Of a stretch of DNA of 64,000 bases, positions 25,282 through 34,473 are shown piece after piece. The stretch lies in the NCBI RefSeq assembly GCF_024124665.1, contig NZ_JAMXSB010000005.1:1-64000 (forward strand), given 5' to 3'. How positions within the stretch are numbered: position 1 is the stretch's first letter; each line of letters begins with the position of its first letter. The stretch is from Pleionea sp. CnH1-48. GTDB lineage: Bacteria > Pseudomonadota > Gammaproteobacteria > Enterobacterales > Kangiellaceae. A program made the position numbers and the translations under genes. A model generated the notes under the pieces. The model was not told the DNA's origin, did not search any database, and saw only the letters and a program-made list of their open reading frames with translations.

Positions 25282-26580
25282 TTAGTCATCGTCATCTAAG
25301 TCATCAATCTGAAACTCCGCCTTACCAGACCATTCTCCACCAACATCATCGGCCTCTTCATCAGGAAGAGCCTCTAACTCCAGTGTCAGAGCAGAACTTG
25401 CCTGCGGTTCAGCAGGGGCTGCGGGTTGGGCCACGGCTTTTGGTTTTTTCTCGGTATTGGTCGCGGCTGGCTCCGATGGCTTCTTCTCAGGCTCGCTTGT
25501 AGTGGTATTGTTGTTGCTATCAGCCAGCTTGATCATTAAGCGTAAATTATTAGGAGAATCGGCGTTTTTCAACGCTTCATCCATCGTAATTTTGCCATCG
25601 CTCCACAACTGAAACAATGCTCGGTCAAAAGTCTGCATGCCGAGATTGACCGATTTCTCCATAACTTCTTTTATTTCAGCAATGGCTTCGCGTTTAATCA
25701 TATCCTGAACCGTCGCCGTGCCAAGCAAGATCTCGATGGCGGCACATCGTTTACCATCGACGGTTGGAATCAAACGCTGAGAAACGAATGCACGAATGTT
25801 CAGAGACAGATCGTTAAACAATTGCTTATGTCGCTCTTCTGGAAAGAAGTTGATAATACGGTCGAGCGCCTGATTGGCATTATTGGCATGTAAAGTAGAG
25901 ATCGCCAGATGTCCTGTTTCAGCAAAGGCCAGAGCATGTTCCATCGTTTCTCTATCGCGAATTTCTCCGATTAAAATAACGTCAGGAGCCTGACGCAATG
26001 TGTTTTTTAGTGCTTCATGGAAACTCAGCGTATCAACCCCAACCTCGCGCTGATTAACAATGCAGCGTTTATGTCGATGCACAAATTCAACAGGATCTTC
26101 GATGGTAATAATATGCCCACCGTCCGGAGAATTACTATTACGGTAATCAATCAGCGCAGCCAAAGAGGTCGATTTACCCGAGCCAGTCCCTCCCACAAAC
26201 AGAATGAGCCCACGCTTTTCCATAATCACCTTGGTCAAAATAGGCGGCAAACCTAATGACTTGTAATTAGGGATATCGGTTTTTATGTTGCGAATGACCA
26301 TTGCAATATCATTACGCTGCTTAAAAATGTTAACGCGAAATCGACCTATGCCTTTTTCTGATATGGCTAAATTCATCTCCAGCAACTTTTCAAAATCTTC
26401 CTGTTGCTCGGGCGTCATGATCGAATAAGCGGTTTGCTTGATGACCTCAGTTGTCAATGGCTCTTTGGCCAGAGGCTTTAATGCCCCTTGAAACTTTGCA
26501 CAGGGCGGCGCCCCTGTACTGAAATAGAGATCGGATCCGTCTTTTCCAGCAAGAATCTTGAGATAATTTTTAAAGTCCAT
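25282..26580 (-). CDS. pilU: Type IV pilus retraction ATPase, PilU-like
   Basis: A 432-residue PilT/PilU-family ATPase. Walker A VGGTGSGKST near 128-137, Asp box with TIEDPVEFVH, Walker B region VILIGEIRDRETM, and His box TGHLAISTLHANN. The N-terminus (DFKNYLKILAGKDGSDLYFSTGAPP) is closer to PilU than PilT, and PilU is the accessory retraction motor. A C-terminal tail of about 80 residues rich in Pro/Ala/Glu and ending acidic (DDLDDDD) is longer than usual. pilT itself is not in the window. Confidence 0.88.
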   Translation of the reverse strand: MDFKNYLKILAGKDGSDLYFSTGAPPCAKFQGALKPLAKEPLTTEVIKQTAYSIMTPEQQEDFEKLLEMNLAISEKGIGRFRVNIFKQRNDIAMVIRNIKTDIPNYKSLGLPPILTKVIMEKRGLILFVGGTGSGKSTSLAALIDYRNSNSPDGGHIITIEDPVEFVHRHKRCIVNQREVGVDTLSFHEALKNTLRQAPDVILIGEIRDRETMEHALAFAETGHLAISTLHANNANQALDRIINFFPEERHKQLFNDLSLNIRAFVSQRLIPTVDGKRCAAIEILLGTATVQDMIKREAIAEIKEVMEKSVNLGMQTFDRALFQLWSDGKITMDEALKNADSPNNLRLMIKLADSNNNTTTSEPEKKPSEPAATNTEKKPKAVAQPAAPAEPQASSALTLELEALPDEEADDVGGEWSGKAEFQIDDLDDDD

Positions 26581-26703
26581 GCCACATGCTCATCAACTCA
26601 CGGTAGTAATAAAGCTTAGATTACCGCTTTAATTTCGCCACTTTCACACCCACAAAGCCATCGCAAAAATCAGCAGAATGATTCTCGTTAAAAAACGCCA
26701 GAC

Positions 26704-26735
26704 CAAAAAAAGAGAGCCGAAGCTCTCTTTTTCGA
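26704..26735 (-). terminator. Terminator for the DUF4097-like gene
   Basis: AGAGAGC and GCTCTCT pair around CGAA, with an A run on the left and T run on the right, so it can act in both directions. It lies just past the stop of the gene ending at 26749. Confidence 0.8.
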
Positions 26736-26748
26736 TTAGCTGAGTGTT

Positions 26749-27708
26749 TTAATCTCGCTTGATATAAACACTACCAGCGCTGGTATGCAGCTCAAGCTCT
26801 GGTCCGCCACCATTGATGCTGCCTTTTAGTTTTCTCTTCGCTTTTTTAACACCACCGATAGAAAAGTCCGAAACCACTTTGGAACCACGAGCATCAATGT
26901 CCAGTGCCGCATCATCTGGCAAGGTCACTGTAATACTGCCACCACTGGTTGATAACTCACTGTCACCGTCAGGCTGTTTTTCGAATACCGCTTTAATGCT
27001 GCCGCCCGAGGTTTTTGCCGAGATACTACGCCCAACACTGTCGATGCGAATGCTTCCACCGGAGGTTGCCACATCGGCTTTACCAGCAACACCGTCGAGG
27101 CTGATGCTACCACCAGAAGTACGACCACGAATGTTTCCATCGATACGGCCAATACGCAGTGAGCCGCCAGAGGTTTTTACTTTTACATTCCCTTCTACAT
27201 CGCCAACACTAATGCTGCCACCGGAAGTACGTCCGTTAATATCGCCTTTGATATTACCAAATTTAAGACTGCCGCCGGAGGTATCCGCTTGTACTTCTCC
27301 TTCTAGATCCTGAACCCGGATAGAGCCACCTCGAGTGCTCAAATCCACATTAAACCGCTCTGGAATAGTGACAAAAAAGTGTACTTTACGCTTACCGCCA
27401 CGAGACCAACCGCGACTATTACGCTTACCATCGATTTTCATCACCCCACTGTTGTAATCCATATCAACAGAGAAGTCGTCGCTATCAAATCCCTCGATTT
27501 CCACATGAACTTTCACTGTCGAGCGACTGTGAGTTTCGATTTCGATGGAGCCAACATCCGTTGCCACTCTCAACTCTTCACCGGCGTTTACGTCAAAGCT
27601 CTTTTTGATCACCTCTCCCCCAGCCATAACTTGCAGGCTCAAGAGTGCTACAGAAGCTAAAATCAGGCGGCGTAGATTAGAAATTAATATTGAAGTTTTG
27701 TTTGTCAC
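26749..27708 (-). CDS. DUF4097-like periplasmic beta-repeat protein
   Basis: About 319 residues from a GTG at 27708, chosen because AGGA lies 8 bases ahead; an ATG ten codons upstream is an alternative. It has a signal peptide (hydrophobic LILASVALLSLQVMA). The body is beta-rich and carries eight Thr-x-Gly-Gly-Ser-(Ile/Leu) units, seven of them exactly 18 residues apart. This resembles the DUF4097 family, which forms ladder-like beta folds. It probably sits in the periplasm or at the outer membrane. Function unknown. The MFS gene starts upstream on the same strand, with only 33 bases between its stop and the ATG. Confidence 0.8.
   Translation of the reverse strand: MTNKTSILISNLRRLILASVALLSLQVMAGGEVIKKSFDVNAGEELRVATDVGSIEIETHSRSTVKVHVEIEGFDSDDFSVDMDYNSGVMKIDGKRNSRGWSRGGKRKVHFFVTIPERFNVDLSTRGGSIRVQDLEGEVQADTSGGSLKFGNIKGDINGRTSGGSISVGDVEGNVKVKTSGGSLRIGRIDGNIRGRTSGGSISLDGVAGKADVATSGGSIRIDSVGRSISAKTSGGSIKAVFEKQPDGDSELSTSGGSITVTLPDDAALDIDARGSKVVSDFSIGGVKKAKRKLKGSINGGGPELELHTSAGSVYIKRD
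26929..27336 (-). repeat. Eight TSGGSI units at an 18-residue (54-base) period
   Basis: Thr positions fall at residues 135, 153, 171, 189, 207, 225, 243 and 264 counted from the upstream ATG. The spacing is 18 residues throughout except the last (21). The units are in frame and form the core of the protein. Confidence 0.9.
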
Positions 27709-27771
27709 TTTCGTTATCCTTTGCTGTTTTTGCTGCATTTGTTCATTTGACGCGGCAAAATTAAAAAGGGT

Positions 27772-29019
27772 TTAAATGGATGATGTGTTTGTTTTAAGTA
27801 CTGGTTGATATACCCACTGACAGACGAGTAACGTACCGATAGAGTAAAGCAATAGCAACCCCATGATGGATGCCATTGGATAATGGGCATCAATAAAGAT
27901 CCCCAACAGAATCGGCGCAATCGCAGTAGAAAAAATCATCAAAGCAGTCACCAGAGACCGAATACTGCCTAAGTGTTCTGTGCCGTATATTTTTGGCCAC
28001 AAAGATCCTACAACCGGCCCACTGGCCCCAACACTTAACCCTGCCAGAGCCATAAACAGGACCCAAGCCGTAAATTCATTAGAAGCAGCCAAAACCGCCA
28101 TTGATAACGTCATCGGCAATAAATACAGGCGCAACATTTTTGCCACCCCGAGTCTATCGACGATGGGCCCCGATATAAATGAACTAATAGCATGAGTGAC
28201 GGCGTACACCATTAAACTGGAAGCCAGAGAGCTTAACGCCCACCCCTGTTCCTGAGCCCAATGTGTTTGATGGAAGAACAACCCGGTGACCAAAAAGGGA
28301 GGAGCCAAGATGGCAGGTATTGCGATCCAGAAGCGAATGTCCCGAATAACCTCGCTACGCTGCCACTGCCGCTGTTGCTTTGACTCAGAGTCCTGACTGC
28401 TGGTTTGACTCTGAGGAGAATGGATACGCGCATCCCTTAGACTCCACAGCACCAACGGCAAGAAAACCAAAGGAATAGAAATCGCAAGGAGCCCCCAACT
28501 CCAACGCCACCCTATTTCAGTGATGGCAATAGCGCCAGCGATAGGCAGAACGAACTCCCCAACAGGCATTGCTAAAGCTGCAATGCTGATCGCTTTGCCT
28601 CGATTGGCATCAAAGTATCGAGCCATCGACGTATAAGCCGCATGACAAGATAGCCCCTGCCCGCAAAACCGAATTAAAAAGAATCCCAGAACCAGAGCTA
28701 CCACCGATCCTGCTGTCGCCAGCAAGACGCAGGCAACCGTGGTCCCAACCAGCACCCAGAGACTGAAAGTTTTAAGCTCGGTGGTATCAATGCGACCACC
28801 GACAAACATAATCAAGAAGCCACTGGCCAAGGTAGCAAAAGAGTAGTAAGCGCTTAGTTCTGTATGACTCAGTTGAAAAGCCTGCCGCCATTCGGCAGTA
28901 AAAATAGAAATGAAGAACGTCTGTCCATAGTTACCCGCAAAGACCATGGCAAATCCGAACAGCAAGAATCGATAATTCGCTTGTACAAAATTCCGGTAAG
29001 GCACAAAAACACCTGTCAA
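27772..29019 (-). CDS. MFS transporter
   Basis: A 415-residue membrane protein with about 12 hydrophobic segments and a polar central loop (~200-225, Ser/Gln-rich) between the two six-helix halves, as in the major facilitator superfamily. RYFDANRGKAISIAALAMPVGE matches the loop and fifth helix of monocarboxylate-type or OFA-like MFS members. The substrate cannot be predicted. It diverges from a LysR-type regulator, which probably controls it. Confidence 0.85.
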   Translation of the reverse strand: MTGVFVPYRNFVQANYRFLLFGFAMVFAGNYGQTFFISIFTAEWRQAFQLSHTELSAYYSFATLASGFLIMFVGGRIDTTELKTFSLWVLVGTTVACVLLATAGSVVALVLGFFLIRFCGQGLSCHAAYTSMARYFDANRGKAISIAALAMPVGEFVLPIAGAIAITEIGWRWSWGLLAISIPLVFLPLVLWSLRDARIHSPQSQTSSQDSESKQQRQWQRSEVIRDIRFWIAIPAILAPPFLVTGLFFHQTHWAQEQGWALSSLASSLMVYAVTHAISSFISGPIVDRLGVAKMLRLYLLPMTLSMAVLAASNEFTAWVLFMALAGLSVGASGPVVGSLWPKIYGTEHLGSIRSLVTALMIFSTAIAPILLGIFIDAHYPMASIMGLLLLYSIGTLLVCQWVYQPVLKTNTSSI

Positions 29020-29109
29020 CCTATCAATGTAGGCGCATTATAAAGCAAAAAAACCCGCAAATATTTCGCCAGCGTGGCTTTAAATGCCGTTTTAAGAATA
29101 TTAACTATA

Positions 29110-29174
29110 ACAATTGTACTTAAGTAACCGCATTTGCTTTAATAATTGATACAGTTTAATGGTAAGCACTTACC
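29110..29174. promoter_or_regulatory. Palindromes between MFS and LysR genes
   Basis: ACAATTGT (29110-29117) and ACTTAAGT (29118-29125) are adjacent perfect palindromes. GGTAAGCACTTACC (29161-29174) is a 14-base perfect palindrome 16 bases before the regulator's start. They are candidate operators for the divergent LysR-type regulator. Confidence 0.55.
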
Positions 29175-29190
29175 TTACAGAGTCATAACC

Positions 29191-30108
29191 ATGGATGTCT
29201 CGTTTGAACAACTCAAAAGTATGGTGGTTTTTGCTCAGGTGATTGAGCAAGGCAACCTCAGTGCAGCAGCCAAACACATAGGCTTAACTCGCGCTGTCGT
29301 GAGTTATCACATTAAAAAACTTGAACAGCAGCTTGGTGTTAAATTACTGAATCGCTCAACCCGATCAATTGCCCTTACTGAAGCAGGACAGCAATATTAT
29401 CAGCACTGTCGAGTCATCGCCGAACAGGCTTCGATGGCTAACCAACAAATGGAAAACTTCAAAAATGAGCCCGAAGGTTTGATCAAACTGACCTGTCCAG
29501 TGAACGTCGGACTGCAACTTATCGTGCCTGCGTTAAATGAATTTCGACATCTTTATCCCAAAATCCAGTTGGACGTTCAATTAACCGACGAAGTGGTCAA
29601 CATCCTTAAAGATGGCATTGACCTGGCCATACGGGGCGCTCCGCTGGCTGACTCAGGACTGCAAGCCTCCAAGTTAGCCACACTACCTACCTGTCTCTGT
29701 GGCGCTCCAGACTACTTACGGCAGCGAGGGCGTCCCACCAAACCAGAAGAGCTCGAGCAACACGACTGGGTCATCTATAAACTAACGGGCCCAACTCTGG
29801 AGTTTTCGAAGGGCAAACGTTCATACAGCATCAAGATGCAGGGAGGGATTCAAACCAATAACGCCGCAGCTCGTACCGCGTTTATTGAAGGAGGTCATGG
29901 TATTGGCCGCATCCCCACCTATGATGCAAAGCCCAAACTACAAGCAGGAACGCTGGAATCCTTACTTGACGACTATCAGTTCAAAGACATCAGTATCTAT
30001 GCTGTTTTTCCACCTGGCACAGCCGAGGCCAAAAAGCTCAGGTTGCTAATTGATTACCTTAAAGATCACTTTGCCAAAAGCCATGCGCCCACTTCGATCG
30101 CCGATTAA
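29191..30108 (+). CDS. LysR-type transcriptional regulator
   Basis: About 305 residues from the ATG at 29191; an earlier start would run through the palindromic operator region. The N-terminal winged helix-turn-helix is typical: LSAAAKHIGLTRAVVSYHIKKLEQQLGVKLLNRSTRSIALTEAG. The C-terminal substrate-binding domain is of the DsdA/PtxR-like group with LKDGIDLAIRGAPLADSGL. It probably regulates the divergent MFS gene in response to the transported compound. It converges on cobB with 4 bases between stops. Confidence 0.9.
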   Translation: MDVSFEQLKSMVVFAQVIEQGNLSAAAKHIGLTRAVVSYHIKKLEQQLGVKLLNRSTRSIALTEAGQQYYQHCRVIAEQASMANQQMENFKNEPEGLIKLTCPVNVGLQLIVPALNEFRHLYPKIQLDVQLTDEVVNILKDGIDLAIRGAPLADSGLQASKLATLPTCLCGAPDYLRQRGRPTKPEELEQHDWVIYKLTGPTLEFSKGKRSYSIKMQGGIQTNNAAARTAFIEGGHGIGRIPTYDAKPKLQAGTLESLLDDYQFKDISIYAVFPPGTAEAKKLRLLIDYLKDHFAKSHAPTSIAD

Positions 30109-30112
30109 GGCG

Positions 30113-30859
30113 TTACTCAAGGGCTGCTTTTATTGCCTCAAACGCAGCGGTAGCAGCCATCGCCAAAGCCCCATCGGCCTGAGCACTTAACGGTGTCATC
30201 TCGGGATTAATTTCAATACAACGAGCACCCCGTGACATGGCTATCTGAGCTAACCCAGCAGCCGGATACACCTGGCTTGAAGTACCAATAGAAAAGAACA
30301 GATCGCAATCGAGGCAGGCCGTTTCTATCTGCTGGAGCAATTTGTAATTGAGCGCTTCGCCAAACCAAACGACACCCGGCCTTAGGTATCCCTCATCACA
30401 TTGAGGGCACCGAGTCAGCTTGGCGTGCGTATCGACCACATCGGCAACATAGCTACAATTGTCAGAAAAACAGGTGTTTTTCATGATATTTCCGTGCATT
30501 TCCAACACTGACTCACAGCCAGCTCGTTGTAGCAAGCCATCCACGTTTTGCGTCACAAGAGTCACTGGATAGCGTTGCTGCAACCAGGCGATGGCATGAT
30601 GCGCCGCATTAGGTTGGGCTTCTTCAACCTGTTGCCGACGCCATTGATACCAATCCCAAACCACCTCTGGCTGACGCAAAAAGCCCTCAGGGCTGGCTAA
30701 TTCTTCTGGCTTAAACTGACTCCATAAACTGTCTTCACTCTGACGAAAAGTAGCAATACCACTTTCTGCAGAGAGGCCTGCACCCGATAACATGACGCAA
30801 CGAGAAGCATTTTTTATGGATTGAGCAATTTCTTTTATCAAGCTTTCACTCTCTGTCAT
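30113..30859 (-). CDS. cobB: NAD-dependent protein deacylase (sirtuin)
   Basis: A 248-residue Sir2 enzyme: GAGLSAESGIATFR NAD-binding start, TQNVDGLLQRAG, catalytic His in EMHGN, two Cys-pairs (CFSDNC and CPQCDEG) for a structural zinc, and GVVWFGE. A Tyr-x-x-Arg motif (WYQWRR) matches the E. coli CobB/SIRT5-type pocket that accepts succinyl-lysine, so desuccinylation as well as deacetylation is likely. It stands alone, convergent with the LysR gene. Confidence 0.93.
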   Translation of the reverse strand: MTESESLIKEIAQSIKNASRCVMLSGAGLSAESGIATFRQSEDSLWSQFKPEELASPEGFLRQPEVVWDWYQWRRQQVEEAQPNAAHHAIAWLQQRYPVTLVTQNVDGLLQRAGCESVLEMHGNIMKNTCFSDNCSYVADVVDTHAKLTRCPQCDEGYLRPGVVWFGEALNYKLLQQIETACLDCDLFFSIGTSSQVYPAAGLAQIAMSRGARCIEINPEMTPLSAQADGALAMAATAAFEAIKAALE

Positions 30860-30983
30860 CGCATCGATCTTCCTATTTTTATTTCGCTAAAATTCAACTT
30901 ATTTATTAATGAGATACATAAACATTTCAGTTAAGCGGCTAATTTTTATCCATTATTTTTTAGTAAGTTCTAATAACTCCTTC

Positions 30984-31010
30984 TAAACTGAGTATTAGGT
31001 TTGCCGATAC
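30984..31010 (+). promoter_or_regulatory. FliA (sigma-28) type promoter of the chemoreceptor
   Basis: TAAA at 30984-30987, a 15-base spacer and GCCGATAC at 31003-31010 match the sigma-28 consensus TAAA-N15-GCCGATAA in all but one base. The chemoreceptor ATG is 32 bases further on. This links the gene to flagellar regulation. Confidence 0.85.
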
Positions 31011-31042
31011 TGTTTAATAATAACGAGCAAGTAGGTAGCGCA

Positions 31043-32665
31043 ATGGGTTTATCACTGAAAAATAAAATTCTCATTTTAGTCATAGGAGCTTTGATTCTCC
31101 TGACGATCATATCACTGCTAACCATTTTGCAGTTAAACAAAAATATCTCTGAGTTTGAAACACTGCTAAATATCGAAACAGTGCAAGAACAAAAAGTAAA
31201 AAAACTCGTAGTCGACTTTAAGGTCCAGGTACAAGAATGGAAAAACGTCCTGCTCCGAGGCCACAAAGAAAAAGATCGCACCAAGTATTGGGGACGATTT
31301 CAAAAGAAGTCTGGTGATATAGAGAAACGCGTGAACTCTCTGGCAAACGAACTGGGAGGCCATCCGGCAGCTTCTGAGCTACGAAAATTCCTCTCAGGCT
31401 ATCGCCCCATGATCCAGAAATACGAAGAAGGTTACCAACAGTATCTAAACAGTAACTATGACTCCAAGGTTGGCGATACAGCAGTTCGCGGTATTGATAG
31501 AGAACCGACCAAGACGTTAGAAAAAGCCGCCAAATTGATAGCAGATGCTGTGGCTGCTCATTCAGTAGAAGCGGTCGAAGATGCCAGTGGTTCCGTATCT
31601 CTATCGTTTCCAGCAATCCTGATTTCTCTATTGATTCTTTCTGCCGCTCTTTACTGGGTGTTACTCACACAATTTCATCACCCCATTGACCGTTTGCTGG
31701 AACATATTGAAGATTTCAGTAATGGTGATTTAAGTAAAACGCTCAACTACAACAAGCAGGACGAAATAGGTGCCATTATCAATGCGCTCAATCGAGCCTC
31801 TCAATTCTACAGCGGCTTAATGCGCCAGATTCAGCAAACAACCGCTTCTCTGAACCAAAGTGCTGACAGTATTAATCGCTCATCCAGTGAAGTGTCTCAA
31901 GGAACCCAAACCAGTAACGAACATTTGCAGCTTACCGCTACCGCAGTAACAGAAATGACCTCCACCGTTCAGGAAGTCGCGCAAAATGCTGCTGGCGCAG
32001 CAGACGCAGCCTCCAGTGCCGATGGCGCAGCTCAAAATGGTTTGCAAATGATGCACAGTACCATCGATACCATCAGCAAACTCTCTACCGAAGTGCAATC
32101 GGCATCAGAGGTCATTCGCAAACTGGAAGAAGATACCAGCGGCGTTGGAACAGTACTTGATGTAATACGTGGTATCGCAGAACAAACTAATTTGCTTGCG
32201 TTAAACGCAGCGATAGAGGCAGCGCGAGCCGGTGAACAAGGCCGCGGGTTCGCAGTGGTTGCAGACGAAGTAAGAAGTCTGGCCCAACGCACGCAAGAAT
32301 CGACCGCGGAAATTCAGCAGATCATAGAGAACATTCAGAACGGCGCAAAAAATGCTGTGACCGCAATGGAGCGAGGCTCAGAATCTACCGCCTCCTGTGT
32401 TGAACAAGCCAATACCGCAGGCCAGTCACTGACTGAAATTACCAACTCGGTAAATCATATTCACACCATGAATACTCAGATAGCCACCGCAGCAGAAGAA
32501 CAAACCACGGTAGCAGAAGAACTCAGTCGCAGTGTGAATGAAATTTCTAATGATATGTCAGTTATTCACTCAAACGTCAGAGACTTTAACCAGATGGCGG
32601 ACTCTCTTGCTCAAATGTCAGAAGAACTCAGTGGTACCTCTGCACAAATTAAGCTGGCTAATTAA
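31043..32665 (+). CDS. Methyl-accepting chemotaxis protein
   Basis: About 540 residues from the ATG at 31043; a TTG at 31001 lies within the promoter and is rejected. Membrane helix at ~8-30, a helical ~160-residue periplasmic sensor, second helix at ~190-210, HAMP domain ([20 protein letters not shown]), then a long helical signalling domain. The hairpin tip [19 protein letters not shown], near residue 380, is the CheA/CheW contact. It senses a ligand outside the cell and signals to the flagellar motor. The ligand is unknown. A strong terminator follows. Confidence 0.96.
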   Translation: MGLSLKNKILILVIGALILLTIISLLTILQLNKNISEFETLLNIETVQEQKVKKLVVDFKVQVQEWKNVLLRGHKEKDRTKYWGRFQKKSGDIEKRVNSLANELGGHPAASELRKFLSGYRPMIQKYEEGYQQYLNSNYDSKVGDTAVRGIDREPTKTLEKAAKLIADAVAAHSVEAVEDASGSVSLSFPAILISLLILSAALYWVLLTQFHHPIDRLLEHIEDFSNGDLSKTLNYNKQDEIGAIINALNRASQFYSGLMRQIQQTTASLNQSADSINRSSSEVSQGTQTSNEHLQLTATAVTEMTSTVQEVAQNAAGAADAASSADGAAQNGLQMMHSTIDTISKLSTEVQSASEVIRKLEEDTSGVGTVLDVIRGIAEQTNLLALNAAIEAARAGEQGRGFAVVADEVRSLAQRTQESTAEIQQIIENIQNGAKNAVTAMERGSESTASCVEQANTAGQSLTEITNSVNHIHTMNTQIATAAEEQTTVAEELSRSVNEISNDMSVIHSNVRDFNQMADSLAQMSEELSGTSAQIKLAN

Positions 32666-32682
32666 CCATTAAAAGCAACCAA

Positions 32683-32714
32683 TAAAAAAAGCCGCTTTAC
32701 AGCGGCTTTTTTGT
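32683..32714. terminator. Bidirectional terminator after chemoreceptor gene
   Basis: AAAAAAAGCCGCT pairs with AGCGGCTTTTTT around a short TTAC loop. The A run and T run make it a terminator for both the chemoreceptor and the convergent gene ending at 32717. Confidence 0.9.
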
Positions 32715-32716
32715 TT

Positions 32717-33148
32717 TTAACTCTTAGGTTCTGATAGTCGTTCACAATACCGAGGCACTTCCACCAAAACCTGTGCACAAGCCTGAGCCAAATCCCCCAT
32801 CTCACTGCACTGTGTTGAAGCCCACTGAACAGACTCCAATATTCCATCCTGAGGCACATCATCACAAAAGCCATCAGCCAGAGTAACCGCATCAAGACAC
32901 TGGCTGATAAAAACCCGCTGTGTCGCCTGACAAATCAAAGACGAGCATTCGTTTAAATTGTCTTTAAAAGCGCTGATGCAATCGTGGCTATTACCGTTCT
33001 TACTAAGACGTTGAACCGTTTCAAAACTCTTTTGAGTTTGTCGATCGAGTTCTTCTTTGCTCTGTTGCCACCAAGAATAAATGGCAATGATCACAGCCAC
33101 AAACAGAACAAGAATAACGCTCAAGATAATTTTGGTTGTTCTTTTCAT
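32717..33148 (-). CDS. Cysteine-rich membrane-anchored hypothetical protein
   Basis: A 143-residue protein with one N-terminal membrane segment (~6-25) and a helical soluble part, likely periplasmic, holding eight cysteines (enough for four disulfides). I do not recognise the family. It lies 18 bases downstream of the dUTPase gene and may be cotranscribed with it. Confidence 0.7.
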   Translation of the reverse strand: MKRTTKIILSVILVLFVAVIIAIYSWWQQSKEELDRQTQKSFETVQRLSKNGNSHDCISAFKDNLNECSSLICQATQRVFISQCLDAVTLADGFCDDVPQDGILESVQWASTQCSEMGDLAQACAQVLVEVPRYCERLSEPKS

Positions 33149-33166
33149 GATGCCCCTCGGTTAACG

Positions 33167-33799
33167 CTATTCAGGATAACGGCTCTTAAGACCCTGATAA
33201 ACATCATCGCGGAAAGTCGTTGAGCTGGCATCAAGAGAGTTAAGCACTTCGACCAAATGCTCATTATCTTCTTTGCCGTTCCAAACCTTAATATAAGAAC
33301 CATCTTTATAACCGTGGTCCTGACGGAAAAAGTTCAACGTATTCTTTCCTACGTAACTACAAAACAGCTCTTCAAAAGACATATCAATCTGCTGCATACA
33401 TCCTGCAAATGATTGAGCATCGAATGCTTTGTCAGTCAATGCATACGCAGCTAGTGATTCTAATGTTACCGGAAAGTTCTCACCGATCGATGGGTTTGAC
33501 ATCTCATCCACCAGTTGACTCGCTAAAACTTCAAAGCTGTCACGACCATTAATACGACAACTTAAACCAAAATGAAAAATATCAACTAGCTCTAACTTTA
33601 CCTGTTCAAGCTCTGGCTGCTGGTGCTTCCACCATTTCCATCCGTAATGATCCAGCATTTCGCCGCACTCGATCCAAATCGCACGATACCACTCAAAGTT
33701 TTTATCAAACCAGTCCGAATGAACTTTACTGTTCATTGCATTTTGCATATCCAACATAGTGGTGACCTGTTGAATTTGCGTTTCTTTTTGCATTGTCAT
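33167..33799 (-). CDS. All-alpha (dimeric) dUTP diphosphatase
   Basis: A 210-residue protein of the all-alpha NTP pyrophosphatase (MazG-like) superfamily, dUTPase_2 type. The motifs are EWYRAIWIECGEMLDHYGWKWWK and LELVDIFHF, which supply the metal-binding acidic residues, then a C-terminal helical region with YVGKNTLNFFRQDHGYKDG. It hydrolyses dUTP to dUMP, keeping uracil out of DNA and feeding thymidylate synthesis. It is unrelated to the trimeric Dut, which is missing from its usual place between coaBC and slmA in this window. The start may be the third codon; no clear ribosome site is seen. Confidence 0.85.
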   Translation of the reverse strand: MTMQKETQIQQVTTMLDMQNAMNSKVHSDWFDKNFEWYRAIWIECGEMLDHYGWKWWKHQQPELEQVKLELVDIFHFGLSCRINGRDSFEVLASQLVDEMSNPSIGENFPVTLESLAAYALTDKAFDAQSFAGCMQQIDMSFEELFCSYVGKNTLNFFRQDHGYKDGSYIKVWNGKEDNEHLVEVLNSLDASSTTFRDDVYQGLKSRYPE

Positions 33800-33831
33800 T
33801 ATTTAAACCTAATCGATGTACATCAAAACAG

Positions 33832-34386
33832 TTAAAAGCCAAAAGTATAAGCGATTGAGAAAAAATCTAAGCCATGATTAGGGCGACGTGTATAGCCATT
33901 AGAAAAATGGTTATAGCGCATAATAAGCTCAGAGTTATCCGAAATATGCCATCCAATTCCTCCATGCATAGAAAACTGCAAGTCGGTGGATAAGCGAATT
34001 CCTTCATAGTTTTTTTCATCAAAATAGGACAGACCAAAGGCGGCTTCATAAAACCATGGCCCTTGCTTGTCTTCGTCCCAATAAAAACGAGCCAGAGGTT
34101 TAAAGGCAATGATATTCAATTCATAATCGATACCTTCATCACTCCCTTCCAGGTGATAATACTCACCGGATAAATAAAAGTGGCCATTACCTAATATGGG
34201 CAAGCGCCATTGCTTGTTTAAGTCTTTCTGAAATGCCAGACCAAGCACCGTTGTCGAACGAATGTCTTTGCTCTGAATCAACGCATCGTTCATGCCCACG
34301 CCACCAATCACTGAAAACCGATCACTGGCCTGCGCCGATAAAATACTGCCAATTGTGAATGTCATCCAGAGAACAAAGTTTTTCAT
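33832..34386 (-). CDS. pagL: Lipid A 3-O-deacylase, PagL-like
   Basis: A 184-residue outer-membrane beta-barrel with a signal peptide ending near SAQA. The C-terminal motif RYNHFSNGYTRRPNHGLDFF carries the PagL active-site His160 and Ser162 and the Asn that follows. The terminal Phe is usual for barrel proteins. It removes the 3-O acyl chain from lipid A, changing the cell surface. Strand count and length agree with PagL. It lies 32 bases upstream of the dUTPase gene on the same strand. Confidence 0.85.
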   Translation of the reverse strand: MKNFVLWMTFTIGSILSAQASDRFSVIGGVGMNDALIQSKDIRSTTVLGLAFQKDLNKQWRLPILGNGHFYLSGEYYHLEGSDEGIDYELNIIAFKPLARFYWDEDKQGPWFYEAAFGLSYFDEKNYEGIRLSTDLQFSMHGGIGWHISDNSELIMRYNHFSNGYTRRPNHGLDFFSIAYTFGF

Positions 34387-34473
34387 AGGTCCACTCTTTT
34401 ATTTTATTGTGACGATGGGTGCTAACATCCGGACTGTTTTAAGGGCGCCGGGAACCAACTGCTTAAAGTTATG

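Noticed and set aside
26813-27313. 166-codon plus-strand frame opposite the DUF4097-like gene
   Set aside because: Its apparent repeats (LPPEV) are the mirror of the 54-base TSGGS repeat on the real coding strand.
26929-27336. 54-base repeats as a CRISPR array
   Set aside because: The repeats are in-frame, degenerate and contiguous, with no spacers; they encode a protein ladder.
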